From Bacillota bacterium (lineage in GTDB: Bacteria > Bacillota > Clostridia > Oscillospirales > Ruminococcaceae), in NCBI GenBank assembly GCA_023388515.1, contig JAEWGD010000015.1, positions 1-54,061 of the forward strand: a stretch of DNA of 54,061 nt. Reading direction: 5' to 3'. Both the position numbers and the translations under genes were made by a program. Numbering within the stretch: the first letter of the stretch is position 1; each line of letters opens with the position of its first letter. Below are positions 8,146-16,544 of the stretch, piece by piece. The notes beneath the pieces were generated by a model. The model was not told the DNA's origin. It worked only from the letters and a program-made list of their open reading frames with translations, and did no database searches.

Positions 8146-9429
8146 TTATAATGCCTCTTTAATGTCAACTTCTTCTGGAAAGCTTTTCTTCGATATTTCT
8201 GCACCCAGTCCCTGTAATTTTAAGTCCATATTTTCATATCCACGCTCAATATGGTAAATATCCTCAATTTCAGTTATTCCAAATGCCGCAAGCCCCGCAA
8301 TAATCAACGCTGCCCCTGCACGCAAATCACAAGCCTTTACAGGTGCACCCATAAGTTTTCCTGTGCCCTCTATAACAGCGACCTTTCCATCAACAGAAAT
8401 ATCAGCACTCATTCTTCTTAACTCATCAACATATCTGAAACGCTGTTCCCAAACTCCCTCAGTTATGATACTCGTACCCTCAGCCAATGTCAAAAGTGTT
8501 GCAATCTGTGGCTGCATATCCGTTGGAAAACCTGGATGTGGCATAGTTTTAACATTTGATTTCACAAGTGGTCCATCAGTCCAAACTCTAATGCTATCGT
8601 CAAACTCTTCAACGTTAACGCCAATCTTTTCAAGCTTTGCAGTAATCGGTTCTAAATGCTTAGGTATAATATTTTTTATCAGAACATCTCCACCCGTTGC
8701 AGCAGCAGCAACCATATATGTGCCCGCTTCAATTTGGTCAGGAATTATAGAATAATTAGTGGAGTGTAGGCTTTCAACGCCCTTAATTTTTATTACATCA
8801 GTACCAGCACCCATTATATCTGCACCCATTGAGTTCAAGAAGTTCGCTAAATCAACGATATGTGGCTCTTTAGCTGCATTTTCGATAACTGTCAAGCCAA
8901 CAGCCTTAACAGCTGCAAGCATAGCATTCATAGTAGCTCCAACCGAAACTACATCAAGATAAATCTGATTTCCAACAAGCTTACCACTAACATCGACCAT
9001 ACCATGATCAATATTACACTCAGCACCCAATGCCGTAAATGCCTTTAAATGCTGGTCAATAGGTCGATCACCCAAAGGACAACCACCAGGCATAGACACT
9101 CTCGCCTGTCCGAACTTGCCCAACAATGCACCTAAAAAGTAGTATGATGCACGCATTTTCCTAGCACTTTCATATGGCACACAAAAATTATTAATTCCTC
9201 TTGGGTCTATTCTAAAAGTTGAGGCATTAATATTTTCAACTTTAGCACCCATTTCATGAAGTATTTTTAAACTTATCGATACATCGCTTATATCTGGAAC
9301 ATTTTCCAGAATACAGGGCTCGTCTGACAAAATCACAGCTGGAATAATCGCAACAGCGGCGTTTTTCGCACCACTCACCGTTATCTCTCCAACCAGTGGT
9401 CTTCCACCCTTGATGATAAACTTATCCAA
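8146..9429 (-). CDS. murA: UDP-N-acetylglucosamine 1-carboxyvinyltransferase
   Basis: This is the first committed step of peptidoglycan synthesis: it transfers enolpyruvate from phosphoenolpyruvate to UDP-GlcNAc in the cytoplasm. The 427-residue protein has the two-lobed EPSP-synthase-like repeat, K22-N23 for substrate binding, and the catalytic Cys (C117) in PGGCPLGDRP, which is the residue attacked by fosfomycin; Cys implies sensitivity. The start codon is TTG, six bases after GGGGAG. No ATG lies nearer the conserved N-terminus. Only one of the two Firmicutes murA paralogues is present here, and I cannot tell which. Confidence 0.95.
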   Translation of the reverse strand: MDKFIIKGGRPLVGEITVSGAKNAAVAIIPAVILSDEPCILENVPDISDVSISLKILHEMGAKVENINASTFRIDPRGINNFCVPYESARKMRASYYFLGALLGKFGQARVSMPGGCPLGDRPIDQHLKAFTALGAECNIDHGMVDVSGKLVGNQIYLDVVSVGATMNAMLAAVKAVGLTVIENAAKEPHIVDLANFLNSMGADIMGAGTDVIKIKGVESLHSTNYSIIPDQIEAGTYMVAAAATGGDVLIKNIIPKHLEPITAKLEKIGVNVEEFDDSIRVWTDGPLVKSNVKTMPHPGFPTDMQPQIATLLTLAEGTSIITEGVWEQRFRYVDELRRMSADISVDGKVAVIEGTGKLMGAPVKACDLRAGAALIIAGLAAFGITEIEDIYHIERGYENMDLKLQGLGAEISKKSFPEEVDIKEAL

Positions 9430-9560
9430 ATTATTCTCCCCTTATACGCTCATGGCTTGGTAGTATTTTTCTATCATTATTTTTATTCATTATTTGTAGT
9501 ATGCACAATCTATTGCTAAAATATCCAATTAATTCTACATTTATTATAATATTTGTATAA

Positions 9561-10346
9561 TTATTCTACCGTCCAGTTAATTTCACTACCATCATATTTA
9601 ACAACTTTCGCCTTTTCAATTACAACATCCTCAACAGGCTTATCCCCAGCACCAGTCTTAACTGCTGAAAGCTCATATACAATATCCAACCCCTCAATAA
9701 CCTGTCCAAAAACTGTATAACCACCGTCAAGACTAGGTGTTCCGCCTATCTCCTTATACTTAGCCTTAACCTCGTCAGTATATGCATTACGATTAAATTT
9801 GCTCATAATATATTCCTCATATTTAGGAAGTGACGCATCAGTTTGCTTTTCGCCTGTTACAATGTAAAACTGGCTTCCATTAGTACTTGTTGCACCACTA
9901 TTTGCATACGCAACTGCACCTGCAAAATGGTATAAATTGTCGGAAGTGCCACCATCAAACTTACCACCCCAAATACTTTCGCCACCTCTGCCTGTACCTT
10001 GAGGATCTCCTCCTTGAATCATAAAGCCCTCGATAATTCTATGAAAAATAACTCCATCATAATAACCTTTATCAGCAAGACCCTTGAAGTTTTCTGCACC
10101 TTTTTTTGCAAACTGATCAAATAATTTTATTTTAATATCGCCATAGCCCTTAATTGTAAGAACAACAATATCCTCACCCTCAACTGGTGCTGTGAAATTT
10201 TGTATTGAATCCTTAGCAACAATAGCTTTACTGCTTTGTTCAGCACTTGCTTTACTGCTACTTCCATTTTCATCAGGTCCACAACCTGTTAATCCACCTG
10301 CCATCATAGTTGCACAAACCACTGCTATAACCACCTTTTTAAACAT
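9561..10346 (-). CDS. Cyclophilin-type peptidylprolyl isomerase lipoprotein
   Basis: It is predicted to help fold secreted proteins at the outer face of the membrane. The signal peptide ends in the lipobox LTGC (19-22), giving lipid attachment at C22, and a Ser/Lys-rich linker runs to about residue 55. The cyclophilin domain has the canonical FHRIIEGFMIQGGD with catalytic Arg103, and NGSQFYIV. An extra segment of about 40 residues (around 200-240) lies between the Tyr-Ile-Val strand and the final VFGQVIEGLDIV. It lies 132 bp upstream of murA and 263 bp downstream of a second, degenerate cyclophilin gene. Ribosome binding site GAGGTG. Confidence 0.9.
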   Translation of the reverse strand: MFKKVVIAVVCATMMAGGLTGCGPDENGSSSKASAEQSSKAIVAKDSIQNFTAPVEGEDIVVLTIKGYGDIKIKLFDQFAKKGAENFKGLADKGYYDGVIFHRIIEGFMIQGGDPQGTGRGGESIWGGKFDGGTSDNLYHFAGAVAYANSGATSTNGSQFYIVTGEKQTDASLPKYEEYIMSKFNRNAYTDEVKAKYKEIGGTPSLDGGYTVFGQVIEGLDIVYELSAVKTGAGDKPVEDVVIEKAKVVKYDGSEINWTVE

Positions 10347-10609
10347 TTTAACACCTCATATTTTAATTTCACTAAATTCCCTATCTTAAACTCAAATTAA
10401 TTCCCAATAAAAAAATATGTTTAACCTAATTATTATACAACAACTTTTTAAATTTGTAAAGTAATTTCCATTCACCTTTGGTTTTATTGTAAGAACTGAC
10501 ACTAATCTTTTAAAATAGCTACAATAACTCTGTTATTTTACATAATTATTTATAATATTGTCTTTTTTGACACAAAGCATACTAATTATATAAAATCTGT
10601 ATATTTTTA

Positions 10610-11386
10610 TTATTTTGTGTATGTTGAAATCTCTATGCTTTCTATTATTATGTCCTCTTTCGGCTTATTATTTTTCTCCTCAAGATTAATTTCAACAGCA
10701 GTTATTTTGTCGATAACATCGAACCCTTCGTATGTTTGTGCAAAAATAGGATATATCTGTGAAAAGTTGGGGATTCCGCCCTTTTCGATAAAGGCATTAG
10801 CAAGTTCTTCACTTTTATTCGCCTCCAAAAGAGCAGTTTTTGTTTCCTCATCAATATTAATTGAATTTAAAACAATAAATTTACTACTTGTATAGTTCGT
10901 GGATTTACCTCTAAGTTTTTCCCAAAAGCTTTGCTCATCTTGGAATGTCAGTGTACAAAAAGCACCCCTCAACGGCCATAGATTTGCACTCATTTCAACA
11001 GGAGCTCTGTGGTTTTCAGCCTCAATATCAACATTTTCTAAGCCATCTTCGTCCTTACTCCCTGCTGAAAAACAAATACTCGGCTCAACCTTATAAATAT
11101 ATGTTCCATCATAATAGCCACTTTCAGCCAATGCAACAAAGTTTTCAACAGTTTTCGGGGCTTCTTCTGGGTAAAGCACAGCCCTTATCTCGCCCAAATT
11201 TGTTTTAATAATAGCAATAGGCTCGCCCTCTTGCACGTCATCAAGCTGAACTAATTGCACTTGTGCCATATCAATCTCAATTTGTTTCGTTTGGTTGCAT
11301 GACTTAAAAGCCAACGCCATACTCATAAGTAATGTTGACCCAAAAAGAAACATCACAATTGTTTTTAACGTGGATTTATTTTTCAT
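10610..11386 (-). CDS. Degenerate cyclophilin-like membrane-anchored protein
   Basis: The 258-residue paralogue of the neighbouring isomerase keeps the N-terminal AIIKTNLGEIRAVLYPEEAPKTVENFVALAESGYYDGT and the C-terminal YEGFDVIDKI. Where the partner has FHRIIEGFMIQGGD, this protein reads YIYKVEPSICFSAGS: the catalytic Arg is Lys99 and the GGD turn is gone. The NGSQF strand is also lost. An N-terminal hydrophobic helix is followed by FKSC, a poor lipobox, so it is either anchored by the helix or weakly lipidated. It probably binds clients without catalysing isomerisation. Ribosome binding site GGAGG. Confidence 0.8.
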   Translation of the reverse strand: MKNKSTLKTIVMFLFGSTLLMSMALAFKSCNQTKQIEIDMAQVQLVQLDDVQEGEPIAIIKTNLGEIRAVLYPEEAPKTVENFVALAESGYYDGTYIYKVEPSICFSAGSKDEDGLENVDIEAENHRAPVEMSANLWPLRGAFCTLTFQDEQSFWEKLRGKSTNYTSSKFIVLNSINIDEETKTALLEANKSEELANAFIEKGGIPNFSQIYPIFAQTYEGFDVIDKITAVEINLEEKNNKPKEDIIIESIEISTYTK

Positions 11387-11436
11387 TTTTCCTCCGATTT
11401 AAATCTACTGAGCGTATATTATATATATAAATTACG

Positions 11437-12831
11437 CTATTTTTTCATTATATTGGTTCCTTGTCTTGTTTCCTCAACAACATAACCCAAGCTTGAGATT
11501 TTATCCCTTATCTCATCAGCAAGGGTAAAGTTTTTATCCTTTCGTGCCTGTACTCTCTGTTGAACAAGGTCAAGAACTTCCTGTGATATCTCTGACTTTT
11601 TATCCCTATTATACATCAATCCCAAAACATCAGTCAACTCATCAAAAGTTTTTGCACCAGCAATAAGCTGTTCCTTAGATGTGTTACCATCAGCCGACAT
11701 CGTGTTCAAGTCCCTCACCAATTCAAAAACAGCAGAAATTCCATCTGCAGTATTCAAATCATCGTCCATAGCAGAAATAAACTGCTCCTTACGCTGATTA
11801 AAAATTTGCTTTGCCTCGTCAGTTATCGCTCCCGATTTTGCGACTTCAATCGCTCTGTCAAGGCTCTCTCTACAATTATACAAACGCTCAAGCGACGCCT
11901 TACAAGCATCAAGCAGTTCAATGCTATAACTAATCGGACTTCTATAATGTGCCTGAACCATCATATATCTAACAACCTCATAGCCATACTTATTAGCAAC
12001 TTCCCTTGCTGTAAAAAAGTTACCAAGAGATTTTGACATTTTTTTGTTATCAACATTAATATATCCGTTATGCATCCAATACTTAGCAAGAGGAACACCA
12101 GTTGCAGCCTCACTTTGAGCAATTTCATTCTCATGATGTGGAAAAATTAAATCCTGTCCACCACAGTGAATATCAAGAGTTCTGCCCACATGATAACGTG
12201 ACATAGCTGAACATTCAATATGCCAACCAGGTCTGCCCTTGCCCCAAGGCGACTCCCAATAAGGCTCATCTGGCTTTGCAGATTTCCAAATTGCAAAATC
12301 AAGTGCATCTTCCTTTTGGTTATTTACATCAATTCTCGCACCCGTCTGCAAATCCTCAATCGGCATTTTCGACAGCTTGCCATACTCCTCGAACTTCATA
12401 GCTCTAAAGTAAACGTCCCCATTTTTCGCATAAGCATAGCCATTATCGACAAGCACCTTAATGATGTCAATAATGGTATCCATGCTATCAGTAACCTTTG
12501 GATGAATATCAGCCTCTATAACATTCAATTCTCTTGCATCTTTCATATATTCTTCAATATATTTTTCAGATATTTCAATAGAGGAAACGCCCTCTTCATT
12601 TGCTTTATTTATAATTTTATCGTCAACGTCTGTGAAATTTTGAATATAGTTAACATCATAACCACTATACTGTAAATATCTCCTAAGCACATCAAACGCA
12701 CAAATAGGTCTTGCATTCCCTATATGAATAAGATTATAAACAGTAGGTCCACAAGCATAAATATTAACCTTTTTACCCTCAATCGGCACAAACTCTTCCT
12801 TGCTTTTTGTCATTGTATTATATATTTTCAT
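11437..12831 (-). CDS. cysS: Cysteinyl-tRNA synthetase
   Basis: It charges tRNA-Cys. The 464-residue class I enzyme has CGPTVYNLIHIGN, containing a zinc Cys and the HIGH-type motif near residue 36, the GGQDLIFPHHENE zinc/active-site segment, and KMSKSLGN around residue 265. I set the start at the ATG at 12831, with GAGGAG nine bases upstream inside the end of cysE; two TTG codons precede it in frame. It follows cysE with six bases between, the usual Firmicutes cysE-cysS order. No T-box leader is seen ahead of the pair. Confidence 0.95.
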   Translation of the reverse strand: MKIYNTMTKSKEEFVPIEGKKVNIYACGPTVYNLIHIGNARPICAFDVLRRYLQYSGYDVNYIQNFTDVDDKIINKANEEGVSSIEISEKYIEEYMKDARELNVIEADIHPKVTDSMDTIIDIIKVLVDNGYAYAKNGDVYFRAMKFEEYGKLSKMPIEDLQTGARIDVNNQKEDALDFAIWKSAKPDEPYWESPWGKGRPGWHIECSAMSRYHVGRTLDIHCGGQDLIFPHHENEIAQSEAATGVPLAKYWMHNGYINVDNKKMSKSLGNFFTAREVANKYGYEVVRYMMVQAHYRSPISYSIELLDACKASLERLYNCRESLDRAIEVAKSGAITDEAKQIFNQRKEQFISAMDDDLNTADGISAVFELVRDLNTMSADGNTSKEQLIAGAKTFDELTDVLGLMYNRDKKSEISQEVLDLVQQRVQARKDKNFTLADEIRDKISSLGYVVEETRQGTNIMKK

Positions 12832-12837
12832 CAACAA

Positions 12838-13536
12838 TTACTCCTCTTTTTGACTGTTACGCTCCTCACAATCACGCAGTTCATTATTAAGCTGTTCTAT
12901 CATATGCCTTAGCTTACACATCTCCTGTGACACTGGGTCAGGCATATGAATTTGGTCTAAATCCGTAGCAATCTTCATTCCATCACGCTTTACAATCCTA
13001 GCAGGAACACCCACTGCGGTACAATTCGGTGGAATTTCCTCAAGCAAAACTGCATTTGCAGCAATCTTTACGTTATCACCAACCTTAAAAGGTCCAAGCA
13101 CCTTAGCACCAGCACCTACCATTACATTATTCCCCAAAGTAGGATGTCTTTTCCCTTTCTCCTTGCCCGTACCACCAAGCGTTACTCCCTGATATAAAAT
13201 ACAATTATCCCCAATTTCAGTCGTTTCACCGATAACAACGCCAGTTCCGTGGTCGATAAACAGCCCTTTACCTATTGTTGCACCTGGATGAATTTCTATC
13301 CCTGTAAAAAATCTTGAACACTGCGAAATAATTCTCGCTATTGTATACATCTTTTTCTTATAAAACCAATTCGACTTCCTATAACTCCGAACAGCATGAA
13401 GACCCGAATATGTAAGCCATATCTCAAAACTGCTTCTCGCCGCAGGGTCACGTTGCTTAATTAACTCAATCTCTTCTCTAAGATTTCTGAACAATGCAAT
13501 CACCAACCTAAAACAAAAATCGCCCCCTGATGCCAT
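12838..13536 (-). CDS. cysE: Serine O-acetyltransferase
   Basis: It acetylates serine with acetyl-CoA as the first step of cysteine synthesis. The conserved part starts at FRNLREEIELIKQRDPAARS and contains the left-handed beta-helix hexapeptide repeats, with IDHGTGVVIGE and GVTLGGTGK, the active-site and acetyl-CoA loop. A C-terminal extension of about 50 residues follows the repeats. The start is uncertain. The ORF opens at a TTG at 13545 with no ribosome binding site. The ATG at 13536 is given here, but a TTG at 13494, with AGG 12 nt upstream, would match the family's usual N-terminus better. It forms an operon with cysS. Confidence 0.92.
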   Translation of the reverse strand: MASGGDFCFRLVIALFRNLREEIELIKQRDPAARSSFEIWLTYSGLHAVRSYRKSNWFYKKKMYTIARIISQCSRFFTGIEIHPGATIGKGLFIDHGTGVVIGETTEIGDNCILYQGVTLGGTGKEKGKRHPTLGNNVMVGAGAKVLGPFKVGDNVKIAANAVLLEEIPPNCTAVGVPARIVKRDGMKIATDLDQIHMPDPVSQEMCKLRHMIEQLNNELRDCEERNSQKEE

Positions 13537-13654
13537 CTGCTTCAAAAGGCGGTTAAAAATACCACGATTTCACTATAAAAGCAAGCTAACGCTAACGCTA
13601 GCAAATGCAAACGTAAATTATGTTCATTTATAAAATATTACCCAAATAAACCTT

Positions 13655-13909
13655 TTAATTTTCAAATATAATTGTATCTATCTCTAAAGCGTAGTCCAAA
13701 AGGGTATTTTTTTCTTCAGTTCTTGGAAACTTTTTTGTAAAAAGAATTTTATCCTCTGGCAAATCAACGCAATAAAGTGTTCCATGAACAAATATTACAT
13801 CATAAACTGTTACACAAAAATCGTCTTTACATTCGCTGATTTCAGCAACATTACCCTTTCGAGTTGTACGATAAATATTATCCTTCGGTGTAAATTCTAC
13901 CCTATGCAT
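13655..13909 (-). CDS. Small conserved-looking protein of unknown function
   Basis: The 84-residue protein is not recognised. It has a near-ideal ribosome binding site (GGGAGG, then ATAAT and ATG). It is mixed alpha/beta with no signal peptide or membrane segment, has three Cys (ECKDDFCVTVYD and LYCVDLP) and is acidic at the C-terminus. The alternating hydrophobic pattern suggests a small beta-barrel-like fold. It lies about 110-160 bp upstream of cysE on the same strand and could share its transcript. Good initiation signals and a clean frame argue that it is real. Confidence 0.6.
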   Translation of the reverse strand: MHRVEFTPKDNIYRTTRKGNVAEISECKDDFCVTVYDVIFVHGTLYCVDLPEDKILFTKKFPRTEEKNTLLDYALEIDTIIFEN

Positions 13910-14110
13910 ATTATCCTCCCATTCAGAAACAAATTAAATTTTCAGCATGACTAATTTTTCAATCATACTATGTGTATGTATATATAATTCATTATATACA
14001 ATCCACAGAATTTTGTCAACAATTTATATAATATTCTTTTATTAGAATATCCCAACTTAATTTTATTTCCATAGCAGAACTTATATTACAAAGTCAACTC
14101 TTTAAGCAAT

Positions 14111-14689
14111 CTACTTATCAGTATCAATATATTTCCAGAACGCCTTGAGGTAAACAAGACCCGATATTACCGTTAAGACTGTTGAAACCCATATCAACGC
14201 CTGAATACTTACATCAACAATATCCACAGTGTTTGCTGAAATCTTAGGCGTAAAATCATTAACAATACTAAGCCATATCAAAGCAAAAATTATCGTTACC
14301 ATTGTAAAGGCAGTCTTTAGCTTTCCCCATATTCCCGCAGGAACAACAACGCCCTCATCTGCCACCACAAGCCTTAACCCTGAAACCATAAACTCCCTTG
14401 TAATGATAATTATAAGTGGTATAGCACTCATTATCTTCAAATCAACAAGCACCACTAATGCCGATATTACCAGCACTTTATCAGCAAGAGGGTCAAGAAA
14501 CTTCCCAAAATTTGTAACAAGATTATTCTTCCTTGCAATATGCCCATCAAGAGCATCTGTCGCTGATGCAATCGCAAATATAATCAACGCAATCATGTAA
14601 TTACATGGTACTCCTGTTAAATAAATAAACAACAAAAACACAGGAACAAGGCAAAATCTTAGTAGTGTAAGCTTATTCGGTAAATTCAT
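14111..14689 (-). CDS. pgsA: CDP-diacylglycerol-glycerol-3-phosphate phosphatidyltransferase
   Basis: It makes phosphatidylglycerophosphate, the precursor of phosphatidylglycerol and of lipoteichoic-acid donors, in the membrane. The 192-residue protein starts NLPNKLTLLR and has the CDP-alcohol motif DALDGHIARKNNLVTNFGKF, continuing LDPLADK, with all the metal-binding Asp residues, plus four or five membrane helices. The ATG at 14689 is preceded by GGAG with 9-nt spacing. The gene begins inside the last codons of rimO (17-bp overlap), so the two are coupled; rimO-pgsA adjacency is common in Clostridia. Confidence 0.94.
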   Translation of the reverse strand: MNLPNKLTLLRFCLVPVFLLFIYLTGVPCNYMIALIIFAIASATDALDGHIARKNNLVTNFGKFLDPLADKVLVISALVVLVDLKIMSAIPLIIIITREFMVSGLRLVVADEGVVVPAGIWGKLKTAFTMVTIIFALIWLSIVNDFTPKISANTVDIVDVSIQALIWVSTVLTVISGLVYLKAFWKYIDTDK

Positions 14690-16013
14690 CAATTACAGCT
14701 CCAATCAAATCATAGTCAAGCGTTTCAGTAATCTCAATATTAACATAATCGCCAACCTTCAGCTTTTTATCAGAGGTAAAGAAAACCTTCCCGTCAATAT
14801 CAGGTGCATCAGCAGCCGTACGACCAAAATAGCACTCACCAAACTTATCATAACCCTCAACAACAGCCTCTACTACCTTGCCAAGTTTTTCAGCATTTTT
14901 CTTTTCAGCAATAATATTCTGCATATCCATAATGATTTCAGCACGCTTTTGACGTGTTTCTTCATCAACCTGTCCTTCCATTTCAGCAGCAACAGTTCCC
15001 TCCTCCTCAGAATAAGGGAAACAGCCAAGCCTGTCAAATTCCATATCCTTTACAAACTCAGCAAGAGCAACATACTGCTCGCCACTTTCCTTTGGAAATC
15101 CAGTAATAAGAGTTGTTCTCAGCGTGATATTCGGAATCCTCACCCTAATCTTTGCAAATAAGGCTCTTAATTCCTCCTCGCTACCACTTCTGTTCATTAA
15201 TCTAAGAATATCCTTATCACAATGCTGGATTGGAATATCCATATATTTTACAATTTTATCCTCGCTTGCAATCACATCCAAAAGCTCGTCAGTAACTCTT
15301 TCTGGATAACAATACAGCACCCTAACCCACTTAATTCCGTCAATTTTGCATATCTCACGAAGTAGCTGAGGCAGTCTAAGCTCCTTATACAAATCAATTC
15401 CATAGCGTGTGCTATCCTGTGCGATTACATTTATTTCTGTAACACCATTTTCAGCAAGCCATTTTGCTTCCTCAAGGACTTTTTCCATAGGAACACTTCT
15501 ATATTTTCCTCTTATAGATGGAATTGCACAGTAGGAACATGAGTTACTGCAACCCTCTGCAATTTTTAGGTATGCAAAAAACGGTAGAGTTGAAATAATT
15601 CTCTCACCAGTGAGCAAAAGCTTTTCTTTTTCGTCAAATCTTATTACTCTTTTATCATCAAGCACGTTGTCGATAACGTCGATAATATCTTCGTTACAAC
15701 CGATACCGATAACAGCGTCCACCTCTGGAAAAAGCTCTGCTGTTTCTTCTTTATAACGTTCAGCAAGGCAACCTGTAACGATAATTTTCTTGATATTGCC
15801 TTCTGATTTTAGCTGACAAAACTCAAGGATTGTTTCAATAGCCTCTTCTTTGGCAGACTGGATAAAACCGCAAGTATTAACGACTACGATGTCGGCAAGT
15901 CCTGCATCGTTGACTAGTTTGTAGCCTCTTTTTCTAATTTTATATAACATTCGTTCGGAGTCAACGAGGTTTTTGGAGCAACCCAGTGATACCATACCTA
16001 TTTTAACAGACAT
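14673..16013 (-). CDS. rimO: Ribosomal protein S12 methylthiotransferase
   Basis: It attaches a methylthio group to the conserved Asp of ribosomal protein S12, using two 4Fe-4S clusters. It has the N-terminal UPF0004 domain with conserved Cys (SLGCSKN, NTCGF, GCLAERY), the radical SAM motif EGCSNSCSYC near residue 150, and a C-terminal TRAM domain. EGCSNSCSYCAIPSIRGKYR separates RimO from MiaB. I chose the ATG at 16013, eight bases after AGGA, over the ATG two codons upstream. A long family 1 repeat occupies its 5' leader. Confidence 0.93.
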   Translation of the reverse strand: MSVKIGMVSLGCSKNLVDSERMLYKIRKRGYKLVNDAGLADIVVVNTCGFIQSAKEEAIETILEFCQLKSEGNIKKIIVTGCLAERYKEETAELFPEVDAVIGIGCNEDIIDVIDNVLDDKRVIRFDEKEKLLLTGERIISTLPFFAYLKIAEGCSNSCSYCAIPSIRGKYRSVPMEKVLEEAKWLAENGVTEINVIAQDSTRYGIDLYKELRLPQLLREICKIDGIKWVRVLYCYPERVTDELLDVIASEDKIVKYMDIPIQHCDKDILRLMNRSGSEEELRALFAKIRVRIPNITLRTTLITGFPKESGEQYVALAEFVKDMEFDRLGCFPYSEEEGTVAAEMEGQVDEETRQKRAEIIMDMQNIIAEKKNAEKLGKVVEAVVEGYDKFGECYFGRTAADAPDIDGKVFFTSDKKLKVGDYVNIEITETLDYDLIGAVIDEFTE

Positions 16014-16019
16014 TAACAT

Positions 16020-16156
16020 CTTCCTTTTTGAATGATTTTTTATGCTGATTTTCGTTACTTTCGCATATTTAAACTTTTATGATAAAGCATTACTAAAACT
16101 GTTCTTTTATGTTTTCCCTTTACCCTTTACCCTTTACCCTTTGCCCTTGAATTAAA
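16020..16156. other. Spacer between rimO and family 1 repeat
   Basis: It contains four to five tandem copies of the 7-mer CCCTTTA (16116-16148) and otherwise A+T-rich sequence. It presumably forms part of the rimO leader. No promoter was chosen. Confidence 0.5.
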
Positions 16157-16544
16157 TTCTGTGGTAAAGGTTATGCCAGAACAATCCTAAATCGCTTTTT
16201 CGTCGCACATGGAAATCGCCTCCTAAGTAGAGTAGATGCGACGGGAAAGCAACTAATCAAGGTAGCGACCTAAAAGCCAAAACGGTCTTTGTTTTGGTTT
16301 TTAGTTGAGCGTGCCAAGCCTCAGAGGCTTTGAGCTGCGTTTTTCTTTGGTTCGTTTCTTTGTACGCACAAAGAAATGAACACCCACAATTAAATTTAAC
16401 AATACGGAAAGTAGATTGAATGACAACAAAGAAAACAAGAACGATACTTCACTCAAATCTAACAAGTGAACTGAAATTCTGTGGCAAAAGGCAAACAAGA
16501 ACCAAAGCGAAAGCAAAAACAAAAGCCCAAGCGGCGACTGAGCA
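16157..16544 (-). repeat. Family 1 structured repeat, long copy
   Basis: On the minus strand it starts with TGCTCA immediately after the recX stop codon and aligns with 25171-25530 over its whole length. In order it holds: a perfect hairpin TTTCTTTGT-ACGC-ACAAAGAAA on the plus strand (16355-16376); a short AAGCCTC/GAGGCTT palindrome; a 14-bp stem with one mismatch and a 7-nt loop (16270-16304); and an inverted repeat around CGTCGCA (16201-16248) whose loop carries AGGAGG. An 84-codon ORF across it (16301-16555) is judged spurious. Flanking genes recX and rimO have the same orientation. Confidence 0.9.

Noticed and set aside
13573..13605. GCTAAC tandem hexamer upstream of cysE
   Set aside because: Only about three short units, without a plausible role. 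Too short to support a claim.
12838..13654. T-box leader upstream of cysE-cysS
   Set aside because: I looked for the AGGGTGG-like T-box sequence and a specifier hairpin in the short spacer and saw none.
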